NCBI GenBank assembly: GCA_021797955.1
Contig: JAJZYV010000114.1
Coordinates: 1 to 6,413, forward strand
Reading direction: 5' to 3'
DNA: 6,413 nt
Source of the DNA: Thermoplasmata archaeon
GTDB lineage: Archaea; Thermoplasmatota; Thermoplasmata; Thermoplasmatales; Thermoplasmataceae
Shown here: positions 1 through 5,588 of the stretch, one piece after another
Position numbering within the stretch: position 1 is the stretch's first letter
Layout: each line of letters starts with the position of its first letter
The notes under the pieces: model-generated
What the model was told of the DNA's origin: nothing
What the model saw: only the letters and a program-made list of their open reading frames with translations
The model's database searches: none
Made by a program: the position numbers and the translations under genes

Positions 1-21
1 TATTACCCTATATGCTTATAC

Positions 22-1659
22 ATGGCATCCATAATCCCCAAGAAGAAGGGAAACCAGGATTACTATTACATAGTGGAGAGTGCAAGGGTAAACGGAAAGC
101 CAAGAATTGTGTCACAGCTATATCTTGGATCAATAGAAAGGATACGGGAGATGCAGGCTGGACATAAGGTCAAACCGGAAAAGTTCTCCATACTGGAATT
201 TGGTTCCACAGCTGCCATATATTCCATACTTGATGAGATAGGACTCGTAAATTCCATCAACAGGCATGTGGACAGCAGGGGGAAACTGACTATAGGTGAT
301 TATATCCTTATTACGGCTATCAACAGAGTGGTACATCCAGTAAGCCACAGGAAGCTTCCGGAGTGGTATTCACATTCATTCATGAAGATCATCTACCCTT
401 CATCCAGGAATCTGCTGTCCGGGCAGAACTTCTGGAACAACACGCATGAGGTAACTGATGTGAAGATGGATGCCATGCAGAGGGAGATACTGCATTCCAT
501 CATGAACATGGTTGATCTCAGGGAACTGTTCTTTGACACAACCAATTTCCCGACGTTCATAGACCAGTATGCCTATGACGGAGAAATTGCAAGAAAGACA
601 CACAGCAAGGTGCACAGGAATGATCTGCTGCATATCGCAATATGGCTTCTTGTGGATTCACAGGGCATACCGTTGCTTCATTCCACATATGAGGCAAACA
701 GAAGCGACGTGGAGATATTCGGAACGTTCCTTGAATATGTGAAGAATTATAAGGAGTTCACGGAAAGCATCGAGAATATAACCATCATAATGGACAAAGG
801 GAATAACAGCGATGGCAACATAAACGACATGAAATGCCACTACATCGGTGCCCTGAGACCCTCAACACAGAAGGATCTCCTGAGGATACCCATGGACGAA
901 TACAGAAAACTGGATGACGGAACCATGTATTACAGGACAACCGCAAAGGTTTACGGTAAGGATCATGCCGTCGTGATAACATACAATCCGGCACTGGCAG
1001 GCAGGAAGGAGAAAACTTTCGATTCTAAGGTGGAGAAATGCAGGGCCTATATCAGCGATTACATTGCAGATGCGAACAGATCCAGGAGAAAGAGAAAGAT
1101 AGGAAATATGACGAAGACCATAGACGGATACCTGAAGGAGAAGAAGATGAACAGGTACATTGAATATACAATAGATGGCAATGGCACATTCTCCGTCACA
1201 ATAACGGAGAAGAAGGATCTGGTTGACTTCATGTTTGGCAAGAATGTCATGTTCACGGACAGGACCGACATGGAAACCTCATCAATCATAGATCATTACA
1301 AGGACCGGTGGATCATAGAGGAAAGCTTCAGGAAGATGAACTATGACGACAACATATCTGTAACGCCGGTATTCACATGGACAGACCAGCAGATATCCCT
1401 TCACATATTCGTATGTGTCATTGCACTGCTTTCACTGCGGATACTGAGACTCAAGCTGAAGAATTCCGGGATGGACATGAGCGGAGAGAGAGCTCTGGAG
1501 ATCCTCGGGAACATACATGCAGTCGGATCACTATACGAAAGCAGGAAGATGGAATGGGACCTGAATGAGGTGGATCAGGATGCAGAACAGTTGATGGACA
1601 TACTCAAACTGAAACCATTCTTCCATAAGATGGTAGGTAATACAAAAAAAATAAAATAA
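22..1659 (+). CDS. IS1634-family DDE transposase
   Basis: This 545-residue protein is a transposase of the IS4/IS1634 group, which cuts and rejoins the ends of its insertion sequence with an RNase H-fold DDE catalytic core. The N-terminal part (about 1-110) starts with a basic stretch and the typical 'YYIVES..VNGKPR' opening. The likely catalytic residues are D172 in LFFDTTNF, D258 in IIMDKGNN and E433 in DRWIIEESFRK; the last sits in a Y-x2-R-x3-E signature (Y426, R429, E433). An insertion domain lies between the second and third acidic residues, and the length fits the family (roughly 500-600 residues). No SD lies upstream of the ATG, so it may be leaderless. The frame is intact and may be active. 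Only 21 bases precede it in the window, and I could not find a matching pair of terminal inverted repeats. Family call is sure; activity is unproven. Confidence 0.92.
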   Translation: MASIIPKKKGNQDYYYIVESARVNGKPRIVSQLYLGSIERIREMQAGHKVKPEKFSILEFGSTAAIYSILDEIGLVNSINRHVDSRGKLTIGDYILITAINRVVHPVSHRKLPEWYSHSFMKIIYPSSRNLLSGQNFWNNTHEVTDVKMDAMQREILHSIMNMVDLRELFFDTTNFPTFIDQYAYDGEIARKTHSKVHRNDLLHIAIWLLVDSQGIPLLHSTYEANRSDVEIFGTFLEYVKNYKEFTESIENITIIMDKGNNSDGNINDMKCHYIGALRPSTQKDLLRIPMDEYRKLDDGTMYYRTTAKVYGKDHAVVITYNPALAGRKEKTFDSKVEKCRAYISDYIADANRSRRKRKIGNMTKTIDGYLKEKKMNRYIEYTIDGNGTFSVTITEKKDLVDFMFGKNVMFTDRTDMETSSIIDHYKDRWIIEESFRKMNYDDNISVTPVFTWTDQQISLHIFVCVIALLSLRILRLKLKNSGMDMSGERALEILGNIHAVGSLYESRKMEWDLNEVDQDAEQLMDILKLKPFFHKMVGNTKKIK

Positions 1660-1680
1660 AATCTCATGGAAAATGCGCAA
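22..1680 (+). mobile_element. Insertion sequence (IS1634-like), ends not resolved
   Basis: The intact transposase marks an IS1634-type insertion sequence. Its left end must lie in or before the first 21 bases of the window. Its right end lies somewhere after the transposase stop; 1680 is a nominal limit. I compared the first 21 bases with the sequence after 1659 and saw no convincing inverted repeat, and target-site duplications could not be recognised. The boundaries are therefore approximate. Confidence 0.55.
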
Positions 1681-1745
1681 ATGACTGATTAACTGGAGTT
1701 CTCCTTTCTAAACCATTGTAAACTTCAGATAGAGTATAATTACAC

Positions 1746-1949
1746 ATGGTTAAAGGAAAACCTGAAAAACAAGAGACTGAGGAACAGTAAGTCATAAGGA
1801 ATGAGATTAGGAACGATTGGAGTTCGATGTAGCCAAAACTAATCGAAATGGCTCACAAGATTGAGGATAATGGGCTTATAGAGGAGAAAGACTACATCTG
1901 GCTCAAGTCAAGGATATCTAATTTGAGCATGCACTTCGATAAACAGTAA
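1746..1949 (+). pseudogene. Decayed small gene with two in-frame stops
   Basis: One reading frame runs from an ATG to a final TAA over 67 codons, broken by a TAA (1788-1790) and a TAG (1830-1832). The last part reads as a plausible charged helical peptide, with residues such as KLIEMAHKIEDNGLIEEKDY. The intervening stretch (VIRNEIRNDWSSM) also looks coding-like, with no frameshift needed. This suggests a short protein gene that has picked up nonsense mutations, or a chance frame. I do not recognise the family. It lies between the IS and the CBASS operon, on the opposite strand to the operon, and ends just before a run of T. Pyrrolysine-type readthrough would explain the TAG but not the TAA. 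Confidence 0.35.
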
Positions 1950-1957
1950 TTTTTTTT
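1950..1957 (+). terminator. Oligo-T terminator candidate
   Basis: Eight consecutive T residues follow directly after the last stop of the decayed small frame. Archaeal RNA polymerase terminates on non-template T-runs without needing a hairpin. This could end transcripts coming from the transposase side before they run into the 3' end of the leftward operon. No hairpin is visible. Confidence 0.4.
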
Positions 1958-2095
1958 GGACACGAGGAGTAAGCCTTTAATTTTGTATATCACCACGATT
2001 CAACCAGGAGCTCATGGTAAAAATTGGGAATATAATTAATATATTCTATAGACATATTTCCTGAACTTCAATCAAAAGCTATTTTGCTTTCACAA
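1958..2095. other. Spacer between decayed frame and CBASS operon
   Basis: No gene is visible here. Together with 1660-1745 it makes up the rest of the roughly 430-base gap between the transposase and the SLATT gene. A weak 5-bp hairpin (AAAGC at 2075-2079, GCTTT at 2086-2090) sits just past the SLATT stop and might mark the 3' end of that transcript. It lacks a strong T-run on the minus strand, so I do not call it a terminator. Confidence 0.4.
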
Positions 2096-2635
2096 TCATG
2101 TTAGTTTCGTCTCATCATGGAGGTCATAATCGGTGTGTCCTTTTCTTATGTCTTCCCTAGCCTTTTTAAATGCTCGTGATGGAGTCCACAATGTGCCATT
2201 GCAAGAATTAAGCTTATCCAGGGTATCTTTAAGCTTTCCGATTTTTCCTTCCATTTCTTTGTTTGTAGAGATTTTTACGTCTACATCGAGTACGTATAAT
2301 GTATCATTGTGAAGCGCCAAGTAATCTCTACCAGCAGAATAGTGCTGGGCCGCAAGTTCACCAGGGCTTACAACTGTAAAAACAGCAATGAGGACAGTGG
2401 AAGCTAAGGCAGTTAATCCCCCGGCACTTAAAGCAACGTATTCTCCAAAATAAATAGAATATGCTGCTATGGCACCTAGAATTGCAGCCCCGACTCCTGT
2501 AAGATAATGAAGTATTCTGAAGAATGCCCCTGCATTGAAATGCCTCCTTGCGGAATAATTGCTGTCAATTTCAATTCTTCTAGCTACATTAATCAATCCA
2601 CATTTCAACACCTCTTCATCATTCTCAGTGCTCAT
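2096..2635 (-). CDS. SLATT-domain two-helix membrane effector (CBASS)
   Basis: This 179-residue protein has the SLATT layout (SMODS and SLOG-associating two-transmembrane effector domain). A short polar N-terminus with an amphipathic helix (about 8-40) is followed by two hydrophobic helices (about 41-62 and 67-91), then a long soluble C-terminal region. Typical family marks are the 'GELAAQHYSAGRDYLAL' segment (92-108) right after TM2 and the late 'TPSRAFKKAREDIRKGH' segment (151-167). Known SLATT proteins next to CD-NTases are thought to form membrane pores or disrupt the membrane when triggered by a cyclic nucleotide, killing the infected cell. It starts 4 nt after the CD-NTase stop with a TAGGAG SD 9 nt upstream, so it is the last gene of the operon. 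The family call rests on layout and motifs; ligand and toxicity are inferred. Confidence 0.85.
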   Translation of the reverse strand: MSTENDEEVLKCGLINVARRIEIDSNYSARRHFNAGAFFRILHYLTGVGAAILGAIAAYSIYFGEYVALSAGGLTALASTVLIAVFTVVSPGELAAQHYSAGRDYLALHNDTLYVLDVDVKISTNKEMEGKIGKLKDTLDKLNSCNGTLWTPSRAFKKAREDIRKGHTDYDLHDETKLT

Positions 2636-2639
2636 TGTT

Positions 2640-3623
2640 TCATTCTCCTAGAAATTCTCTGTAAAGTCTATTGCTTTCTACTTCGTCTCCATTTCTTGCT
2701 TTCTTTTCAGCTTGTCTGAGTATTTTTGTTGATTTTTTTGAATTTGCAATAACTTCTCTTCTCCTAATATCAGTAAGATAACTATCTGCCCTTTCACCAT
2801 AAACTGGGTCCCTTACGTGACGTTTGAGATTCCAAGGAATTCTTTCGAAAAACTCCCTGGTGTTCACCTTGTGTGAATTTTCTCCATCTTTTGGCTTGTT
2901 TTTTCTAAAGTAATCATACGTCATGCAATCGATATGGTGTGAAGTAAGATACCCTCCATTTTTTTGATTCCAACTCTTTACTTCCATTGTTAGTTCGCTT
3001 AGTTTGTTATCGTATTTCTCATCCAGATTTTTGAAAAGCCTACTTGACAGCCTTGGGTTTGTCTTGATCCACTTCTGTTCTCCCGAAGTATCAGGTATGA
3101 CATGACCACCATCTTTTCTTAGGAAAGAGGGCATTACATCAGCCTTCTGATTTCCAACTTCTACCGTCACAACATTCCTGTCAACATGCATTTTCACATT
3201 CTTGAATCTAGGGTCTTTTTGCAATGTTCTTTTAATCTTTTCTAAGGAGTTTCTCGGTCCATTTTCTTGCTTCAACCACTCTCCATGTTCTTTTTCGTCA
3301 AGCTCCACCATTATATCTATATCATTTCCTTTACTATTTTTGATCTGTGTATTTTTAGCAGTGGACCCGATAACATTGACCCTCCTCACTTTCATATCCC
3401 GAGACAACGATTCACTTATTTCGTTCTTTAGGCCATCCAGATGTAACCTTTCGTTCTTAGAAACTCGAATCCTTCTGACATGAGCATCAAATATACTTTC
3501 GGCAGACTCATTAGATTTCTTTGATTCCTTGGAATATGATAGTCCAGAGGAAAAACCTCTTTGGCTATAACCCCCATTTTTGTAAGTCCTAAAGAGATTT
3601 CCTGTACCTCCTCCTCCACCCAT
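2640..3623 (-). CDS. CD-NTase (cGAS/DncV-like nucleotidyltransferase) of CBASS
   Basis: This 327-residue protein makes a cyclic di- or oligonucleotide signal, the sensor and synthase step of CBASS. The polymerase-beta-like core is visible: G86-S87 in the GS motif (VIGSTAKNT), two metal-binding aspartates D101 and D103 in NDIDIMVEL, and the third at D162 in QKADVMPSF. The family's 'GGHVIPDTSGEQKWIKTNPR' stretch (172-191), which contacts the nucleotide, follows, then a helical C-terminal half with 'RDPVYGERADSYLTD'. All three acidic residues are kept, so it should be active; the product cannot be read from sequence. The N-terminus is odd: Met, five Gly, then about 40 flexible Gly/Ser/Tyr-rich residues before the core. 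The ATG abuts the upstream gene's stop, with a strong SD inside that gene, so the start is well supported and translation is probably coupled. Confidence 0.92.
   Translation of the reverse strand: MGGGGGTGNLFRTYKNGGYSQRGFSSGLSYSKESKKSNESAESIFDAHVRRIRVSKNERLHLDGLKNEISESLSRDMKVRRVNVIGSTAKNTQIKNSKGNDIDIMVELDEKEHGEWLKQENGPRNSLEKIKRTLQKDPRFKNVKMHVDRNVVTVEVGNQKADVMPSFLRKDGGHVIPDTSGEQKWIKTNPRLSSRLFKNLDEKYDNKLSELTMEVKSWNQKNGGYLTSHHIDCMTYDYFRKNKPKDGENSHKVNTREFFERIPWNLKRHVRDPVYGERADSYLTDIRRREVIANSKKSTKILRQAEKKARNGDEVESNRLYREFLGE
2645..2650 (-). promoter_or_regulatory. Shine-Dalgarno site of the SLATT gene
   Basis: TAGGAG on the minus strand lies 9 nt before the SLATT ATG and overlaps the last codons of the CD-NTase gene. 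It supports the chosen start and translational coupling within the operon. Confidence 0.7.
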
Positions 3624-4598
3624 TTAATATACCTCCTTTGAAAGACTTTCATCATTGAATTTTAGGACGGATTGCCGAACAATACATTGCTCTTCGAACT
3701 GCCTTCTCCAATCTAGATATTCAATTCTCGCTTGTTCGGGAGTCAGTTTGCTTAATTTACTGCCTCTGATCCACCGTTCTCCTGCAAAAGCTTGAACTTC
3801 AGGAGGGATGTCTCGTACCCTCAATGGAGACTGATACCCTATTAGCATTAGGTAATCTGGATGGCAGGAGGATACCATGCGCCGTATATGATCAACCATT
3901 AATTCATCATTTCTTCCATTATTGTTACCAAAATACTGTTTGACGTAGAAAGCAAAATGATTAATCCCTTTATTTCTGAAACGTGAAATAGATCTCATCC
4001 ATTCACCTTCGTTTATACCCTTTACTAAAGGGAGGACATCAATTGAAGTATCTTCAACTGCTTCAATAAAACTCAAAGTGTCTTCCACTGTTGCATCTAT
4101 GAACCATTCTCTTCCTTCATCGCAATCTTCGTAATAGGTTGGGTAGTCACAAGGGATATGCCATGCAGGTTCAAATTTCTTAATCACATCAATCTCGTGC
4201 TCTACAGTAAAATTACAAAGGGTATCATCATGTATAGTCGATGTAGTAATAATGTTACCATATGGATAAATATCAAGAGCAGTGAAGCCTCTGTCGGTCA
4301 ACCTTTCTACGACATCTAGATTCAGCATGATATATGGCACACCAAATTGTATAGAGAGGAAATCCAAATGTCTCTTTGAATACTCAATCCTCGGAATTAA
4401 TCCGGTTGGCAAGGGAGGGCCTCTCAGTTCCCAAACTCTTTGATTAGGATAGACAGTCGACCTCCTTTCTTTGTTAGCGTCACCAATAGTGAAGCTATTA
4501 GCATTAAAAAGTGAAGCAATTGCTTCACTTGTAGAAGAATCCTCTTTTTCTTCCTCTCCTCCTATGTCTGTAGACATTTCACATTCATTACACTGCAT
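3624..4598 (-). CDS. cap10: Diverged tRNA-guanine transglycosylase-like protein (Cap10-like, type IV CBASS)
   Basis: This 324-residue protein resembles archaeosine-type TGT enzymes, which swap guanine for a 7-deazaguanine base in tRNA. The match I see is in the barrel: 'ALDIYPYGN' (107-115) where TGTs have the DSGS/GxxQ aspartate, 'VEHEIDVIKKFEPAWHIPCDYPT' (132-154) for the 'EFQ..IG.DI..PLDIPT' segment, then 'VLPLVKGINEGEWMRS' (188-203) and 'DYLMLIGYQSP' (248-258) for the 'YLMGVG.P' strand. The nucleophile segment (MFDC in TGTs) and the C-terminal CxCxxC zinc site are not evident, so normal tRNA exchange is doubtful. An N-terminal CxxC (C3, C6) and an acidic linker precede the barrel. It is first in the operon, directly abutting the CD-NTase, as expected for Cap10 of type IV CBASS. 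No clear SD is seen; M8 is an alternative start. The TGT-like call comes from reading, not a search. Confidence 0.72.
   Translation of the reverse strand: MQCNECEMSTDIGGEEEKEDSSTSEAIASLFNANSFTIGDANKERRSTVYPNQRVWELRGPPLPTGLIPRIEYSKRHLDFLSIQFGVPYIMLNLDVVERLTDRGFTALDIYPYGNIITTSTIHDDTLCNFTVEHEIDVIKKFEPAWHIPCDYPTYYEDCDEGREWFIDATVEDTLSFIEAVEDTSIDVLPLVKGINEGEWMRSISRFRNKGINHFAFYVKQYFGNNNGRNDELMVDHIRRMVSSCHPDYLMLIGYQSPLRVRDIPPEVQAFAGERWIRGSKLSKLTPEQARIEYLDWRRQFEEQCIVRQSVLKFNDESLSKEVY
3631..3638 (-). promoter_or_regulatory. Strong Shine-Dalgarno of CD-NTase inside cap10
   Basis: AAGGAGGT on the minus strand is formed by the last sense codons of the TGT-like gene (Lys-Glu-Val) and lies 7 nt before the CD-NTase ATG. 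Stop and start touch (TAAATG). This fixes the CD-NTase start at the Met-Gly5 sequence and predicts coupled, efficient translation. Confidence 0.85.
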
Positions 4599-4616
4599 GA
4601 TTTTTTCACATTCATT
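4577..4616. repeat. 13-bp direct repeat straddling the cap10 start
   Basis: The 13-mer TTTCACATTCATT occurs at 4577-4589 and again at 4604-4616, 27 bp apart, so the two copies are in the same codon phase. On the minus strand both encode Asn-Glu-Cys-Glu, one before the annotated ATG and one just after it. It may be a duplication that created a new upstream ATG (the older start would then be Met8), or a pair of regulator binding sites. Confidence 0.75.
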
Positions 4617-4619
4617 TAT

Positions 4620-4657
4620 GGTTATTAAACACTATCCATTTAATAAACTTAATAACC
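4620..4657. repeat. 9-bp perfect inverted repeat in the divergent promoter
   Basis: GGTTATTAA (4620-4628) and TTAATAACC (4649-4657) are exact reverse complements separated by 20 bp. They flank a TATA-like element shared by the two divergent genes. This is a natural operator arrangement for a dimeric winged-helix protein such as the neighbouring regulator, though AT-rich sequence makes chance matches easier. Confidence 0.65.
4639..4648. promoter_or_regulatory. Shared TATA-like element for divergent genes
   Basis: ATTTAATAAA on the plus strand (TTTATTAAAT on the minus strand) resembles an archaeal TATA box in either direction. It sits about 40 nt from the regulator ATG and about 45 nt from the cap10 ATG. 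With initiation about 25 nt downstream, both mRNAs would have very short leaders, which fits the lack of SD sites at both starts. Confidence 0.5.
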
Positions 4658-4675
4658 TTAATTACATTAATCATC
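4640..4675 (+). repeat. Four tandem 9-bp iterons (TTAATnAnn)
   Basis: Four consecutive 9-bp units each begin with TTAAT: TTAATAAAC (4640), TTAATAACC (4649), TTAATTACA (4658) and TTAATCATC (4667). The first two differ at one base; the last two share only the TTAAT core and an A at position 7. They cover the stretch from the TATA-like element to just before the regulator ATG. A fifth, inverted copy is at 4620-4628. They are likely protein-binding half-sites controlling the regulator gene, the CBASS operon or both. Confidence 0.6.
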
Positions 4676-4681
4676 TCAGAC

Positions 4682-5434
4682 ATGTTAAAAGGAGTAAGTC
4701 TTAGGATTCATATTGCACCAGCAGGATATGAACTTGATCGCATCACAATTCCTGCACGGGAAATGAAGGCTGATCGGGTGTGGTTACTCGCCTTCAATGA
4801 CAAAGATAAAGACGATGCAAAGTCCTTCAGAGAAGAAGTTGAAAAGATTCTCTCTACTATGAGGATTGAGACTAAGGTGAAGGAATGTAACATAATTGAC
4901 TTATATGGTGTATTGCGGGCTATGAGAGAAATAATTGAGGAAGAAAAGAACAATGATATTTTCATAAATGTTGCTTCGGGGTCGAAAATTGAGGCAATAG
5001 CTGGGATGTTGACTGCCAGTATTTTCAGGGAACTCACCAATATAATTCCTTATTATCCTGTGCCCGATAACTACAATGTAAAACCTGAGATAACGGAACC
5101 CATTTCTACTGGTTTGAAGAGTATCGAATTCTTACCTGAATACCACATAGAACAGCCAAAATCTGAACAAATAAAATTGCTTGACCTAATTGCCAAACAT
5201 GGAGGTAAGATAAAGAAAAAACGACTTATGGAAATTGCAGTTGAAAACGGACTAATTTATTCCAACGGCGAAAACAAGACACAAGCTTATTATGCAAGCC
5301 TAAATACCAATTATCTTGAAAAGATGAAAGACTGGAAACTTATCGAACAAGTGGAGAGTGGAGGAAGATCGAAAGAAGTTCAAATTACAAAGACTGGCAA
5401 AGATATGTTAAAATTTCTTGGCCCTATCGAATAA
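4682..5434 (+). CDS. CARF-wHTH transcriptional regulator (HFX_2341/DUF6293-like)
   Basis: This 250-residue protein has an N-terminal Rossmann-like CARF-type domain (about 7-125) and a C-terminal winged helix (about 162-248). It matches the HFX_2341 regulators in its opening 'RIHIAPAGYELDRI' (8-21), the 'ADRVWLLAFND' strand (30-40), and the ligand-loop signature 'FINVASGSKIEAIAGML' (94-110), where N96 and S99-K102 are the likely ligand-contact region. The helical and wing part includes 'GGRSKEVQITKTGKDML' (227-243). CARF domains bind cyclic oligonucleotides, and proteins of this build act as regulators of CRISPR and other defence genes. It is transcribed away from the cap10-CD-NTase-SLATT operon from a shared 83-bp region with repeats, so it is a strong candidate for the local, self-regulating switch. 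No SD lies before the ATG; the GGAG at 4691-4694 is inside the gene and has no standard start after it. Ligand is inferred. Confidence 0.82.
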   Translation: MLKGVSLRIHIAPAGYELDRITIPAREMKADRVWLLAFNDKDKDDAKSFREEVEKILSTMRIETKVKECNIIDLYGVLRAMREIIEEEKNNDIFINVASGSKIEAIAGMLTASIFRELTNIIPYYPVPDNYNVKPEITEPISTGLKSIEFLPEYHIEQPKSEQIKLLDLIAKHGGKIKKKRLMEIAVENGLIYSNGENKTQAYYASLNTNYLEKMKDWKLIEQVESGGRSKEVQITKTGKDMLKFLGPIE

Positions 5435-5588
5435 TTCATTCGCTTATATTTTGACTCTATTTGAGATGGGTGTGCATAAAAATACATGACCTTTTCTACA
5501 ATCTTATAATGCCTCTAACAAGACAATAGTAAACCTGTTTTTTCGGCATGATCATTCCGCTGAATGTGGATGTTCTCTTCAAAACCCC
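5435..5588. other. Spacer between regulator and IS5 remnant
   Basis: No gene is visible. A T-rich stretch soon after the regulator stop may serve as its terminator. The right part (from about 5535) probably derives from the decayed IS5-type element, because the transposase frame dissolves here without a clean end. Confidence 0.4.

Noticed and set aside
1..1745. Terminal inverted repeats of the IS1634-like element
   Set aside because: The first 21 bases were compared with the sequence after the transposase stop and no convincing match was seen; the left end may be outside the window.
1788..1832. TAG readthrough as pyrrolysine in the small frame
   Set aside because: A TAA also interrupts the same frame, and no downstream insertion element or pyl context is visible, so decay is simpler.
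2075..2090. Hairpin AAAGC/GCTTT after the SLATT stop as a terminator
   Set aside because: The stem is only 5 bp and no real T-run follows on the minus strand.
2507..2719. Plus-strand 70-codon frame across the SLATT/CD-NTase junction
   Set aside because: It overlaps two convincing genes on the other strand and shows no motif or SD.
3202..3483. Plus-strand open frame of 93 codons inside the CD-NTase
   Set aside because: It is antisense to a gene with clear catalytic motifs; its composition (Ser/Phe/Leu-rich) is what a shadow frame gives, and it has no start signal.
4620..4675. CRISPR-like or replication-origin iterons
   Set aside because: The units are only 9 bp, without spacers, and sit exactly in a divergent promoter; no array, leader or replication gene is nearby.
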